Assembly (NCBI RefSeq): GCF_040581485.1
Contig: NC_090128.1
Location: 8,122,001 to 8,186,000, forward strand
Origin: Linepithema humile
Taxonomy: Eukaryota > Arthropoda > Insecta > Hymenoptera > Formicidae
Length of the DNA: 64,000 nucleotides
Direction of reading: 5' to 3'
The position numbers and the translations under genes were made by a program. Of this stretch, positions 45,596 through 60,623 are shown one piece after another. How positions within the stretch are numbered: the first letter of the stretch is position 1; the number at the start of each line of letters is the position of its first letter. The notes below the pieces were generated by a model. It was not told where the DNA came from. It saw only the letters and a list, made by a program, of their open reading frames with translations, and searched no databases.

Positions 45596-48500
45596 TAACT
45601 TTTTTGGAACGTGTGCATAATTATCTTCGATACAGCGCGTGACTAATCGAGTTTGCACAGTCGATGTTGTCGAAAATCAGAACAAATGCTTTCCCTAAAT
45701 AGAGCCGTGCGCTGATTAGTTCGTTCGGATTTACGAAGCGGAAGTAGCTCGCGATTCTCCGAGTAGAAATCGGCGAACGAGACGTTCCCATTGTCGTCGC
45801 TGTTCCATCAGCGAGCTCTATCAAAGTGAGTTCCTTGCATCTGCACGCCTGGCGGAATATGCGAAGCACTTGATGACATGCATGAAACCCTCGCGTGCTT
45901 CTCAATCTCATCGTGGCGCGCCTCAAGAAACGTCTCGGCTCGGCGTGGCGCCGCGCTACGTCGCGCCGCGCCGGGACGTCGTCGTTCTGAGTGAACTATA
46001 GCTGGATGCAAATCAAGCAATCCCGGGGTAATCAGATCTGGGTTTATTATGGCCTACCAATTCCGTGGTAAGCATCACGGAGCTTTAAGCGCCCAGGAGA
46101 AGATTGGTAGAGCGAGTAAACGAGATCTCTCTTCGAGTTCGGCTCCGTCCGCATCGTCTCTCTTCTCCTCGCAATTCGCGCGCGCGAGCTTTTGTCTTCT
46201 CGTCACGTTAAAAGCTTTTACCGTGTCATGGGATTCCCCGTTACCACAATTTGATCCACGAAGCTGCGAATTACTGCGTATTCGTCGATTCTGTCTGTCG
46301 ATCATATCTGTAAGAAAAAAAAACAAGATAAATTAGTCATAGAAAGTTTCTTTAAAATAATTTGAAGATATTGTGGTCTTTTCTTCGTTTTCAAATTAAT
46401 TGACATTCGATAATTCGCAATTTAAACAATGAAGACTTTAAAATTATAAATAATTATTATATTTCTCTACGAAATAAAACATTTTTACCGACTTACTAAC
46501 TTTTCAATCGATAATATGGCAACAGAAAGTATATTTTAGTAAAATAATTTTTATTTTAATTTCTACCCCAGCGATTTACATTGATTATCTTTCCAATCGT
46601 CTATTGTTGCTGCTCCGCAGAAAAAGTGACGCTTCAGAATTGCGTCGTACATAGAGGCAGATGTCCCGATGATAGTCATTAAGTGCGTAGACGAGAGTTA
46701 GATCGACGCCGCGTTTCGGCGCGATTGTTTCAACGACCGCTTGCTTCGAGAGATCCAATCGATATCTTCACGGCACCGAGTCTGTAATTAGTTCTGATCG
46801 TAGCGCATGAGGATACGGTCTCGGTTGACTAGAACGATTTCGAGGAAGTGGTGATGCACCTTCGTCATAGATCCGACGTGATCGTACGATGAACGAGTAT
46901 CCAACAGTACGCGGAAATGACTGGAAAAGGTAGAATGCGTGAGAGTGCGTTAAAGCCGACAAATGGGATTCGACGTACGTAAGTGAGGTTCTCCGAGCGG
47001 GTAACGTGGCTATTAAGCAGCCACCTAGATTAACTAGACTGGATCCGCTGATAAAAATCATCAAAGCGGCATTGCGGCGAGCCTTCATTTCCGATCATCT
47101 GGACGCACGCCTTATTACGCCTCTCCATTTACCAGAAGGCTCGTTTTATTTCTTCTAATGATAAGTTGAGATTTTTATTAATTGCACTTGCGCTATATAA
47201 AGTTTATTCCGACATTACGCGAATTATACTGTTTGGAAAGTCTGAAATAAAGTAAAGCAAACGTTTGTTAATTATCATTATATTAGTTTTTTAAAATGAT
47301 GAGTTTCGTAAACTATGCGAATTATGAAATGCATCAATTGCATACACGAATCTTTTGCACTGAATTCTGTTAAAAATATTTTATAAAAATATTTTAAAAG
47401 TAAAATTAGCGGATTGAATTGGCGTCATAACGATCGGAGTATTGGCTTCCATTGGAAGCGATACATACGTAAGGGAGTTAAGCTATGCTCCACGAAGTTG
47501 TCAGTAGCTGAAGTGAACTGGCTAGTTCCGAGCTAACGGCTAATGAAGCGACGCGGCAAAACGAATGCGTCGAGCGCGGGTTTGCGGCGGATTCCACGAC
47601 GACCGACGGCGAGCACCGCGTCGAGAGCCCCCTCGACTCGAATAATAACGCTTCTCGAACGCGACGTATATACGCGCTTCCTTACGGGGGGACGATCTCC
47701 AATTAGAGCAACTCCACCGCGGAGAATCGCTAACGAGCTTTGACCGAGAAACCGGGCTATATCGATTACGCGGAAGCTTCAGGTGATTTATGAGTAGCGC
47801 ATCCGGCGTCGAAATTTTACGTCGTTGTTACACCAAGCAGCTTTTACTTTGCTATTCCGCCCTCACTTTGTATCTGAGATGTTTACTTAGTTATCGTTTC
47901 GTTAAAGAGAACTTGCATAAATGCTTGATCAAATTGTATCATTACTTATTCGTTTTCAGAGAACATGCATGTAAAATGTAAGACTAGTCAATCTAGATCA
48001 TTCGGTGAATTATTTTTCTATTTTGAAAAGATAAAGTACAATTAATTCCCACCTGACAGAGATTTAATATATGTCAAAACTATTGTTTCTAACATTTTAG
48101 CTCATGTTTTATGTGTGAATAATTTTCTGAAAAAATATTTAAGGCTGTGATTAACAAAATTTGCATAAATTCTATTTTGAGTGCTTTCGCGTAATCAGCT
48201 TGATGAAGCGTGCAATTAAATTCGTGAAGACGTTCTACGTATGCAATGAGAAAGAGAAAAAGCAGAAATGTTTAAAAAAAAAACAGAGGGTGCGAAAAAA
48301 GATGTATTCGAAGAAGAAGATACATCGATGACGACATACGACAAGGTTGTACTAGCATGACGGAATCGGCGGGGACCACCAACCTTGTTCTCTGCTTATG
48401 CCCGACGGGCTCTCGCGGGTTTGCTCTTGTAATATCTTATTACACGATCACTGCGTGCTTCGACGATGTATGCGGCCATAATGTGCATATAGGGTGTTCC

Positions 48501-49728
48501 AAAAGAAACGCATGTCAGTTACAGAAGTAAGCAGTCTAACAAAACTTTCTCCTCCAAGCGTTTCTCTTTAATTTAAAAAAAAAATCTAATATTATGACTA
48601 AATGTATTAGACTTTTTTTAGTGCTTGAACTATTTTTAATAATTCTAATAATAGAATGTAATTGTGATATTTTAATAAGAATTTTTATATCAGGATAAAA
48701 CAATTTTTTCAATGACATTAACAATTTAAAGATTTAAACATTCGGCACTTCTCTCCGTTGCATAAAAATAATACAAAATAAGAAAAATATTAAACTATGT
48801 AGATTTGACGCAATTAAAAATTAGGAAACTAAAGAATACAATTTTTTTATTCTTTCATGAAATTGTTAAATATACAAAATATTTTAAATCAAAAATTAAG
48901 GAAAATTAGAGAAGAAATATCACTTCTGTACAGATTTTAGTCTTTTTTCACAAGTACAAAAATTACATTAAAATATTAAAAATGCAGAATCGAGTGCGCG
49001 AGTGAAGATGTTTGTCGATTATCGGGGCTGCATATATTACCTTTCTATAGGCGGATCGGCGTGTATCGTTGCCGCGAGTCTGCGATCGGCTATATGTTAT
49101 GTCCGCGTGTGCGGAAGACCACCGGCGCTCCGTATGAAGTTATTATCTGCGTCTTGATCCTGCCACAACGACGACGCATGTACGCACGCCTCAGAGGAGG
49201 CCCGGCGCAAAGCGTGTCGGTTCTCCCTTCTTCAATGAGTCCTCTTCGCGCAAAGGAAAAGAGAAAGAGGCGTGGGCAGCCCTTAAAGTCACGTACTAGA
49301 CTAGCCGCGATTGCCGGCATTAATATCTTATTACGGGATTATCGATGTGGGGTTTCGTATGCGGACGATCCGCGTTTACTTGGGGGGCGGCGCGGGAATC
49401 CGTAGAAAGAGACTCGTACGACGTGCAGATTCGTGTCGTGGATCGCTTCGGGCTCAACGGTATTAGCATTGTGTAATCGACTGCCTGTCTAGCTTCGTAT
49501 TGTCAGGAAAATCCGACTATGATCATATTATTATATTATTATTATCGATATCTTTAGACTGACATAAACGATGTCACGCTTGGGTTTTGAAAATAGAACT
49601 GTAAATATGATATAGTGATGTAGTACGAATTATACGCGACAATGAAAATTTGTAATAGATTTTTTTCAATTTTATAGTATTAGTTGCATTGATCTTATGT
49701 TTAAAAATGGTTTAAATATACCCTTTGC
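45596..49728. other. Long non-coding stretch with CpG-rich blocks
   Basis: CpG-rich blocks near 45620-46230, 46620-47110, 47400-47780 and 49050-49420; AT-rich between. Frames up to 114 codons overlap on both strands without domains. One minus frame (46768-47088) has a hydrophobic start resembling a signal peptide but nothing else. An AGGGTGTTCCAAAAGAAACG string at 48491 looks like a solitary transposon end. Confidence 0.5.
48488..48525. repeat. Solitary transposon-end-like sequence
   Basis: TATAGGGTGTTCC type string resembling the CAGGGTGT ends elsewhere in this window; no inverse partner seen. Confidence 0.3.
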
Positions 49729-49732
49729 TTAA

Positions 49733-49978
49733 CCCTCAAAACGGACTGTCGTTTTCCGTCAACATAAATGAGACTCATGAATTCGGGTCTACTTTTCCTG
49801 CGCCTTGTTAAGTAATGTGCTCAAAAACGCAAGTTTATTAAAGTGTTAATTAAATGTTCAAATTATAAAATTAGATAACAGTGTATTTTGAATACTTTAT
49901 TTTTATTGTTCTTTGAGGAATAAAATTTCAGATAGTTAACATCACTTGGACATTTTTGACCCATGAGTGTTTTGAGGA
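49733..49978. mobile_element. 246-bp piggyBac-like MITE
   Basis: Flanked by TTAA on both sides (49729-49732, 49979-49982) with ends CCCTCAAAAC and, in inverse, TCCTCAAAAC. TTAA target sites with CCY termini are the piggyBac signature. A sub-terminal pair (CATGAATTCGGGTC and GACCCATGAG) is also inverted. No transposase. Confidence 0.75.
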
Positions 49979-51714
49979 TTAAGAATAAATTGATTTTCGT
50001 GATAGTTTCAAGGATGTTCAAACAAGTTTTGCCATTCAGTGAAACTTTATGTGATAACATTATTGCAGTACAAGAAACATTTATTGAAAAAAATATGTTT
50101 TGCGTAAATATTTATATGCTAAATTTCGCGGACCATGTGAATTATTTTAGGTATCGAAATGCATCGATTTGTTTGTCAAACAGTGTATTTCAATTTTAAA
50201 GAAGTATCAGATTCTCTGTTTATATGATCAGAAAAATCCAACAGTCCGTGATAATATTATCACATCAATATCCGGATATTAGAACAATGAATGCTATTCC
50301 GCAACTTGGAAAAATATGTTTGCATCGAATAATCAATTATCTGACTTGGTCCTATTGTTATCATCTAACAATGTGCAGTGATTGTATCATAACTGATATC
50401 TTGCAGCTAAAACAATCAGCATCATTATAAAAGAAGGATATATAAATAGGTGATTGCTCGATGCATGCGCGTTATTTATAGAATAATATTTTCAAATCAG
50501 TTTTTCCAAAATTTTTATACACTTTTGTTCCATCAGGATGAGCAAAATCATCGTATTATACACATCGATGCCTTAAAACAAAAACATTTGATAAAATCTT
50601 TTTCCGATACAAAGAAAATTAATATATGCTACAGCTGAAGCATTAATGCCATTATTTTATTGAATGTAAAAATCTCTCTTTTGCCGATGCGAATTATCAG
50701 ATTGTATTTTATTGTGTGGACGATATTACATCACGGTGGATATTTTTAACTTTCTATCAAAAAGTGAAATGGCTCGAAGTATACTTAAAGATTGAGGTGA
50801 CGTCGCTCTTTACGATGATAGTATTAAATCTCTGAATGACACCGCTCGACCCCGAAAACGCCGCCGCGATGAAGGTTGTTGATCACTGTGAGAACCTCTG
50901 CGGAGGATGCGACGCGTCGTGGCGGACGGCTCGATGGATGGACGGAGCCTCGCTCGCTTCGCTCACTCGCCCAGCTCGAAGGGTATTATTAGGACCGGGC
51001 TCGAACGTAATGACTTAATACTACGAGGCTCTGTTAGTTGCCCTATGCTGGATAACGTCTACCTATGTGCCCGCAACGATTTCGAGTTCGTTCGCGGTAA
51101 CTCTGCTGAGAAATGGAATCGCATGCGAATACGATATGCCACTACTGTTTGCAAAAAACGATTGAAAAGATAAAAGGAAGAATAAGAGATGGGTAAAAAA
51201 CGCAGGAAGTAAAAGAGGAAAAAAAAAAGAAAATTTAATCAAATTTGCGACAATTAGATTAATGAACATGGCGAACATATACGTCAAGCTGATTACATCG
51301 TGATAATGGCGTAAAATATCTCATTTACTTAACAGCTATACTCGGTGCCGGTAATACTTGCCACACGGAAAGGGATTTTCGCGAGCCCGAAATTCCTCGT
51401 GAAAGAAATCGTCGCCTATTTCCCGGAGTGGGCAGCCCCATATATCTCGCCCGCGCGAAATACTTAAAGTTCGGCATTAAAGCGAGACGTTAATTTCGCC
51501 CGCGGAAAACTGGGTTAAACGCCCGTCCTTTTTCCCGGCTAGAGCGGCTCGTTGTGCAAGTTGGGGGTTGCGAGCCGAGTACTTTAGCACGAAGACGGTT
51601 TAGAAGGCGCTCTTTCTCTCCCCTTTGCCAAGTCGTCCTTCTCAGCGCTTCTCGCACCGCTCTCTTCGTGTCCCTCGGGGCGCACTGCTCGTCATCCTGT
51701 AAATCTGCTGCCGC

Positions 51715-51762
51715 TCGAGAGAGAGAGGGAGAGAGGGAGAGAGAGAAGAAAGAGAAAGAGAG
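51715..51762. repeat. GA-rich simple repeat
   Basis: GAGA/GGGA/GAAA tract, which creates the Arg-Glu and Ser-Leu runs of the overlapping frames. Confidence 0.93.
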
Positions 51763-54700
51763 CGGCCCTCCATTCTCGACAGCCGAAGGTACCGCGAAGT
51801 ACCTTTCGGTCCTGTATTTTTTCTGCCGTCCATTCTTCCCCCGCGCGTTTTTCATCCGCATTATTTTTGTTTTCATCCTCGCGCACTCTCGTTTCTCTCG
51901 CGCGGCTGCTCGAGGAATGAAAATGTTGGGAATCGGGAGATAGACGATCCTATTCCTCCGGGGCCTTGCGTGCGTGGAGATCGATTCCCCCTCGTCCTCT
52001 CGCGAAAGCCGCGCAACAACCGTATGCATACGAGTGTACAGGGTGCTCTAAAAAAAGCTATTCTAGAGTCAATAATCACGAATTCTACGAATTTTTCTTC
52101 ATTTCTTAATAAACATTTGATGGTTAGCAGATATTTAATTTCGCGAATTATAATCTTCCAGCAAACAAGATAAATTTAATTCTTTATGTTTAAATTGTAC
52201 CGTGATTACAAATATTTGTCGTGCAGAATAGAAAAATTGCTACGCATAGTAGATTAAAGTTTTTGTTCAAAGAATCGGCATTAATTTATTAATGCTATTA
52301 ATTCAAGAATTTTTAAGCCTCCATGAGTTTCTTTTTTCTTTTGCATTCTCTCTTTTTTTCTTCTCTCCTATTCTTTTCCCTTTTCCACGTTGCTTTTTAT
52401 TGCATTCTCTTTCTTGTATATACGTTCTTACACTGATTTGTTTTTCGCTCTTGCTTTTAAGTCGTACGTTGTTTTTCGCGTTCGACGCTGCACTTGTCGG
52501 ATAACGATGGGAAGATTATAACTCGCGGAATTAGCGATTATTCCTCGGTATTTCTTCATGGTCATTTCTTACTTGCATCGTTATGCATCTTGCCGCTATC
52601 AAAAGTTTGAACTGCGGAGCGAACGTGATATCCGGGAAATTCTGGCAAGTTAAGATTATATTCAGCAGTTAAAATCAGAAGTTTTAATGAATAGTAATTG
52701 ATTTTTTAGCAAAACTTTTGTGGAAGGTTTAATCTCGATATGTTGAACGCTGCAATTTTTTAAATGGCAAAAATAACTGTTTATACAAATTTTGTTGAGA
52801 AAAGATTGATTTTGCATTTGATATTTCGTTTATGGAAACAAAAATGGAGCATAAAATTATTCAAAAATGATTTATCTAATATTATTCGATTATTAATTTA
52901 AATAACTGCATTCTTAGATGCATTACACTAGATCGATTCTTTCCTCGAGAATTTCTTTGAGAATCGCGGGAAAATCCGCTCTTAATCTTTTCTCGACCTT
53001 TTTTCTTCCGTAATCTTCTCGGTTTTTTTCTTTTTTCTCGTTCTCGGAGCCACACGATTCGAGTTCTCGTACGCGAATAATTGCACCTTTTCCTTTTGTT
53101 TTGCGCGGACGTTCGATTAACGGCCGGTTAGGCTCGTGTGTTTTACGAAGGATTTGCAGCGGGCGCGGGAGGACGAGGGGAGCGGGGCTTCGATGTTCCT
53201 CGCTTGATCTTAATTGCACGTGCATTAATTGATGCGCGACAGGCGCGTACGCGGGCCGCAGGTGCGCACATAAATTTCTTCCGGATGCTCTCGCAGCTTC
53301 CTGCATGTTTCCGCTTGTTGGACCGGAAAGGGAGAGGCTACATTTGTCGAATGTTGCGATTACATTGTGCGGAAATAAATGGATATTATCGATATTATAT
53401 ATCGAGGAATATTTTCAATTCAGATGACTGGATGACTATTTACATAATTTGATTTATTTTTGCGAGGATTTATTGTATTATAAATTGATATTTTATCTCA
53501 ATGGAAAATAGAATTAAATTTTGAGTGCGTTGATTATTGGACAAGATTCGTGAAATTTTTTCCATTGTTTATCTTGGTTTTTAATTGTGATGTTACATTT
53601 ATATATATTTTTATTTATAGAATTGAGTGAAAATTGTTCTATTCTAAAATCGTGTTATAAATTTTTGATTTTATTTTCTTTCTCTTTACGTAACAGTTGA
53701 TTTGCTTGCATAACCATAACTTATTGTGTTGAGCAATTAATTCTAAGTCAGACCAAAATAGACGAACAGAAGTATAATTTGGCCAATTAAAACCCGACTG
53801 TTGATGGTCCATAAATATGCTGCACTCGGCCACCCCTTCCGCCTTCCTTTACGACTTTCTTTTCATGATGCACGTCGGGAATAATTCATCGACACGAGCG
53901 TGCGAGGTGTTGGGCAATTATTTTAATTGCATCCTGCTTGTTCTAACACTAACGATGGAATTATTGCTAGTTTTACTGAGCAGTACGAAAAAATTGTGAG
54001 CTAATTTCTTGCTGTTAATCTCTCCGCGTTATACAATCGATCTGACGGGGAATAAAACATTTCTGTAATCAGCAATATTTCAGTTTGAATTATTAAATCT
54101 TCGAAGGTTACAGTTGTTTTTGTGTTAGAACATTAAGGCAGAATCAGAATTTTGCGTTGAACATTGGGGCTTGAACAATTTCCTCAAATTTATGTAGGAC
54201 AAAGCCGCTTAGCGCGAGAAAGTTAAGAGAGCATTCCAACGCTGAATCGGTTCCCCAGTGTAAATCAACATTTTTAACTCGATATAAGTTTGGAGTTTGC
54301 TTAATCGAATGAGAGGATGTAATTTCAGCGCAAGTGGAGCAACGGGGGAATCAGCAATGAACGAGGTTAATGCTTGTATTAATTTAGGGGTAACATCTGG
54401 GCTAAAGTTTGCAATTTACTTTAAGCAATCGATTCGAAACAGCATCGTTACCACGCGCTAAGTATATCCAGAAGTACAAGTCAATGACGAAAGGTCAAAG
54501 AGCCATTTATCTTTCTTAATTTGAAAGTTAAATCTTTTAGACAGTCCTGGATAATAATTTTCAGATCCTCGAGTTTCTGAAGTCTCGTATTTTAGAATTA
54601 TTAGACTTTAATATTCTTGCTCCGATTTTCAATACTTGTAAATTCCATAAATTTCTCGAAATTCTCGAATTTTTAATTATGTGTATAACATTTATTTGCA

Positions 54701-57700
54701 TTAATTAAGATAGAACAAATTAATTCCCGTGCTGAAAGTTTCTCAAAAAGAAGAAGCGTCTTTCACAACAGTGATCAAAGCGAGTCAAGTCAAAGAACCA
54801 CAGCCATTCCGCGGCTTCGCGCGAGCCGAGAGCAGCATTCGCGAGGCCTGAAAGTTCTCCGGCGTTGCGCTAAGATTGGTTTTCACGCAGTTAGCATAAT
54901 TATCGAGTCGGTTCACAAACGGATCGATGGCGGGCGGAACGGGGGCGGCGCGTAAAATCGGGGCCCGCTAATGTGAGCGGATCACAGCTGCGCCGCGATA
55001 AGATCTGCAGTTGCAACGCGGTTGTAGGACTCGGCCGAAGTCGTCAAAAGTCCAAACGAGCCTCTCGTTTATCCATCAGGGCATCTTGCCTCCGGCCTGG
55101 CACTCCGGACTGGCACGCTAATCGCACGAGTCTCTACGACCAGCCATTTTGCCGGGGATTACTGCCATTCCTCGTGGCCGAGAGGAAGATGTGCCTTGGA
55201 TAGGCATCGTTCCGTCGGCGAGGCTTTTATTTTAACACTCTTCTTTATACACGATGCTTGCCGATTAAAATCTAACGATTTCAACCGCGTAAAAGAACAT
55301 ATCATTACGTGTATCATATATGTTAAAAATTAGAAAATGTTTGTACATTATTTTCTTACGCATGATATTTGTGATTAAAATTGCCATTATATTATTTTTT
55401 TTAAAGAAATTAGCATAGATTTATTATTATTAAAAAAATGCAATAACAATTCTGGGGCAGTTTACACTTGGCGATAAAATTAAATTCCAATTTAATTAGA
55501 TAATAAGATTATATTAATGACCAATTTTTATTTAAACTATAATATTAGGCGGCTTTAAAAAAATTCGAGTAAAGCCATCGAGATAGATATTAATTATTCA
55601 GCAGCAATTTCTAGATATAAATAATTAGTTAATACAGATAGGAATATAAAAGAATCTGCCATTATTTTAAGTTATATAAAATTTATTTGGTTAAAGCGTT
55701 CACATAGATTATAGCCAACATAATTTTTTCATGCCGCTAAAAAATATTCGCAGATTTAAATTAAAAAGATAATAATAGATGCTCTTAATTGAATACACAA
55801 TATTATATAAATTCCTCGAGTTATTTTCATTTTCGTTTATTTTTCCAAAGAAATATGTACAGTATAAGTTATTTCTTAAGAAGCTTAAAAACTGATACAG
55901 TAAAAATGACGAATATAATTTTAGCATTACTCAACCAATTTTATTTAAAATAACACAATTGCAACGTAGTTCACCGCCAACTATTGTATTACAAGGGCTC
56001 ATAGCATTCAACGGGATTAATTCAAAACCTTTAAGTCTGATTCCCCCAGAATGCAATAATTGTTTACAAACACTAACAATACTAAGTCGGGAACGAAACT
56101 GCTGAATCGTCGAAACCTCACCCAGGCGAGTTAACCGAATCCCGCGTTCGTCCTACATTCCGCAGATTAAATCGCTTCTTCGTTGTTATCGTCGAAGTTG
56201 CACATACGCGCCGCATCTCGCACGATTGCGACTCCCGCACTTTGAAACGCGCATCTATTTTGCAGTCATGCCGGCATAAGCGCTCTCATTATGCGGCGCC
56301 GGGCAGTTTCGGAGCGGCCGCGTTTGCCTCTCGTATGCCCCAGCGAGTAAACCTAATGAGGCTACTGCTCGTTCAATACTAACCCAGGCAACCATAAACG
56401 AAACTAAATCCTTTTACTTGCGAGGGCTTACGAAGTAAACTTCTTCATCATCTCCTTTACCAAAACTATCGTTATTAACGATATTCTTCCATCCTTTTTT
56501 GCGGAACTGATTACAAATTTGATAAATAAGTCGCAACGAAATAGTTTTTATTAAATTTTGTAAAACATATAACTCGGATATTTGGATGTAGAAAATATTA
56601 GAATTTTTTGGTATGTAGATCCTAGGCTTGCAGAATATTCGGAAAAAGAGGAGAAAGAGATTTCACGATTTTGATTTTATATCCTGAATCAAAATTGAAT
56701 CTTAAAATTATTATCTCGCTCAACTTTTTTAGATATTGTGTTTCGATTTAGAGCACTTAGCGACGTGTCTACTTTTGGCCGAACACCGCCTTCGTCATTA
56801 TTGTCAATCGCCTCAGCTTTTCTATCCAAGTCCATAATCTGCCGAAGCGGGGATGAAAAAGTTGGCGGAATTTTATTCTCGCGCTCGCTCGTGGCGATGG
56901 TCGGCCGTTGTTCCCTTAAGTGACGAAGCCTTAAAGACAAGTTAAAGCCTATTTGCCGCTGTCAGATGCCTGCGGTCGTCGCTCGTCGTAGAACCCGGGC
57001 GAAGTGCCGGAGGCGCGCGGCGGAGCGCCTTGGAAAAGTTGGTTTAATTATCGATAAAACCGTCGGGGCGAATATAAGACGTTAATATAACGGAGTCGCC
57101 GCGAGAAGAATGCGAGCAGCCACTCCACCGTCGAGCTTTACGCCTTGCGCTCTCATCTCATCTTTCCGACCGCTGTGAAACTTTTCTCAGTTTTATGTCT
57201 TCAGCTAGTTTACGCGACTGTGTCGTGGACATCAGCATCTCGTAAAGAAGCTCCCATAATACCGTATACAAACGAATGTTGTATCGACAGTGTTTGATGC
57301 GTCATAAATTCGAAACGTCAAAGGACTGTTATTGTCCTCTGTGGAATTAAGATCATTCTTTAGAAAAATATTACTACAAAAATGTTACTTCGCAGAGTGA
57401 ATTAAATCTGTCATGATAATTTGATTACTCGATCGCGAATTGAGCAACTCGTAGAAATTGTATTTTGTACGTACGAATGTTCTATGAAAATAGTATGAGC
57501 AATTAAAATGTAGAAAATGAAGTTATTAAATGAAATAGAGATAGAACTATTAAAAATATTTGAACGCGAAATTGTTTGACATGAGATTTAATATATTTCG
57601 ATTTTATTGAATTTTGCTTGTCATTGATTTTCTCATTGTCATCTCTCTCTCCAGTCACATATTCAAAATATATTTATAATTCTAATTTTATATACATGTT

Positions 57701-60589
57701 ATAAGATAATAAGATACGAAACGAACTTTTATATTATTGAGAGTTATTCGTCATAAAAATTAGTCATCCGAATTATATCGCGTACATTTTTCGGATAAAA
57801 AGAAAATTGCCGTATAGAATTAATCAAGGCTCGTTTTTACGGACGATCGTTTTTCTTTGTGCGAGATGGCCTCGTCAATCGTAAATCCCTTCGACGTTAT
57901 ATTGACACACCCGGAAATCGATGATCCTCTGGAGATCGAGAGCTCGTCGTTGTGTCGACGGCGTCGAAGTCGGCAGAGCAATAACGCGAATGAAAATAAA
58001 CCTGGCGCGCTATACTCTCGCCTCCGGAGTGTCGTTTGTTCGTTACTCGTGTCTTTTAAATCCCGGTTATGACGGCATATAACGCGCCGGAAATTCGAAC
58101 CGCGACCCCGAACGACGACTCATTTTGGGCCTTTATCATCCTTCATAGCCATCATTTTTTCTTCGCGCACGGGAACGACGGCATAAAAGCGACGGGTGAC
58201 TGAGATTCCTGCGCGGGTATAAAGTTCGGTCTTTTAGATTACGGTACATCTCGAGAGTAGTGCGGATCTTCCGACCCGGTTTGCCTAACAATGCGGACAT
58301 CCGCAGTCCATTACGAATTCTTGTTGCACACTGTGCTCATAATATTTGATCATACATTTAGATTGTGTATATTTAACCATCTATAATTTAGCTTGCATTA
58401 AATTAATAACAGAAAAAATAATACAAAAATTTTCTTTTACGTATGTATATATTTTTCGGAATGTTGCGTGTTCCTAAAAATAATTTGGTATGATAATTGA
58501 AGATGTTATGATGATAAAAAAAAGAATTATATTATTTCGAAGCTAGGTTAGAGCTCGTGAGGAATTAACTGGTGCGAATCCAACGAACGGAGGCAATCTC
58601 GCGGAAGGGCCTTTAATAATTACAGTTCGCGGGGCGTAAATCACTTCGCCGAAAGCAGGCGTCTCTGCTTCGGCTGTGGCTGAACTAAGTGGCCTCCTGG
58701 AACGGGAAGGTCTTCATCGCGCCGCAGGATCGCGCGGCCCGGCCAGTTTAATGTCTTTATTACCGACGACGACGGCCGACCAGCCGGCCGTCGCGAGTGA
58801 GGCAGCCGGAGAAGGCGGAACAAAGGCGGGGAAAAAAATACGGTTTTTTCCCGTGAAACGCCCTTAGGCCGCGCGGCGATCGGAGAACAAAGGAGCGAGA
58901 AAAAGATCGTCCTCCGAGATCGCGCCTTTCTCGACGCGTCGCGGAGATTCTTGAATTATCAGCGTTATCTTTGAATCGGCGCCTGGCTTCGTAAACAGGC
59001 GAAGGCGTCGGCAGATTAATGTCTTAATTGATTGCGTGATTCGTATGTCGGTACCTTTAACGAGCCAGAAACGTTTCGACATGAAGAGGTCGGAACGCCT
59101 TATATTTCAATTCCGCGGGCAACACGAGCCGAATCTTCTAAAATAAGTATTAACGATTTTATAATTCTGTCTTAAATGGTTGCGGAAACTTCTGGCTGAC
59201 CTCTAATTTGATTTTAATTTAGTGTTATTTGTCTTAAAATGTGAAATCTCTAGATCTCGTCAGCTTTCTCTATTTATCTTATTTCTTCTTGCTGTATTCT
59301 GATAATTACAGAGTGCTGTATTCTGTATAATTACACAGAGATTTTAGGGTTAGTTAAAAATTCTTCATATTCATCCATTTCTCAAAAGATATGCATCTGA
59401 CTGAAGAATAGAATTTTTTGAGCATTTTTCGATATAGAAGAGTAAGACACTATAATAATAATGAATATAATTTTTTGTACAAACAACGGCAGATGCGCGT
59501 CATCATTAACTCATGATGGAAGGATAATAACCGTGGCGCCAGGGAGGACCCGTTCCCGATTTCTCAGCCTGCGTAGACTGTCAATTATCACGGCGATTTT
59601 CCTATCGACCGTTGATCCTCGATCGGTTTATTCCCGTGAAATTGGGCAACGGCAGGTGAAACCCGTGCCGACCGCAGGCTGAATTCTCATTTCTCTTCAA
59701 AATCCATAAATCCCGCTTTGCTGTGGCTAATTCAACGACAGATTTATATTGCTCGGGGATCGCAAAACCCACCGATGACTCTAATTAATTTCGGCGCGGA
59801 CGCGTCCGAGAGCTTTTAATATTTTTCTACTCCGTAATGCGAGTATTTTCGGACAACAAAACTTCATCGGGCGCGAGAAAATATTTGCATTGTAATTATT
59901 CGGTCTATTTTACGCGTGTATTCCGCGCGATTAATAAATAATTCTGTTTTCCGCGCTACGTACATTTTTGATGACAATAAACACGGCGCGTTAGCGCGCA
60001 ACGGAAACGCGGTCGAGTTTTGCGGAAATTTTACAATCGCATGTAACCGTTGATAAAGTTAATAATAATAAAGTATGATTAAAAAAGTGCGCCGCGGCGC
60101 GATGTGCGCGAAATGGGAAGCAGAGGGAAATAACGGTGAGCTTCGGTAACTCATCACCGCGAACTGCAAATGAAGCTTCAATTCACCGCTTTTGTTTCCG
60201 TCGGTTCTCTTCCTGTAAACTAACGCAAAATTCAATGTTAACGAGCGATTATCTGCGCGCCTCGCCTTTCTCTATTAGCCCACCTATTCGAGTCGCAGTT
60301 CCGACATGTTCGGTTTTCCGTTTTTCGTTTCCGCGCCAGAAAGCTAAATAAAAAAAAAACCAGCAAAAGAGATGAAGAAGAAAACTTTCGAGTGTTTTTC
60401 TCTGCCCTCGAACTCGCGCGCGCGCGGTGCTCGCTAATGAGTGGAAAATGCTGTTAATATTGACGCGAAAATCTACTTGTCATATAGCGCCCCGCTTGTT
60501 TCGGTAATGAAGCTGGTCATTAGAGCGTAGTCGCGGCCTATCTCGCTAGTAATTACCGTATCAGCCGCGAGAGTAACGTACCTTTCTTT

Positions 60590-60590
<1 letters not shown>

Positions 60591-60618
<28 letters not shown>
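60591..60618. repeat. 28-base T homopolymer
   Basis: Uninterrupted T run preceded by TTTC units. It could be the reversed poly(A) tail of a retroposed copy, but no retroposed sequence is recognisable beside it. Confidence 0.95.

Positions 60619-60623
<5 letters not shown>

Noticed and set aside
46049..46072. ATG followed by six codons and GTAAGC donor
   Set aside because: Too short to separate from chance and no partner exon seen.
46768..47088. 106-codon minus frame with a hydrophobic start like a signal peptide
   Set aside because: The rest is basic and Ser-rich with no Cys pattern, membrane series or splice sites that would support a secreted or receptor protein.
51490..52029. 179-codon minus-strand frame, longest in the window
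   Set aside because: It overlaps a 129-codon frame on the other strand, includes a GA repeat, is Arg/Ser/Pro-rich and has no domain or splice context; it is explained by GC-rich composition.
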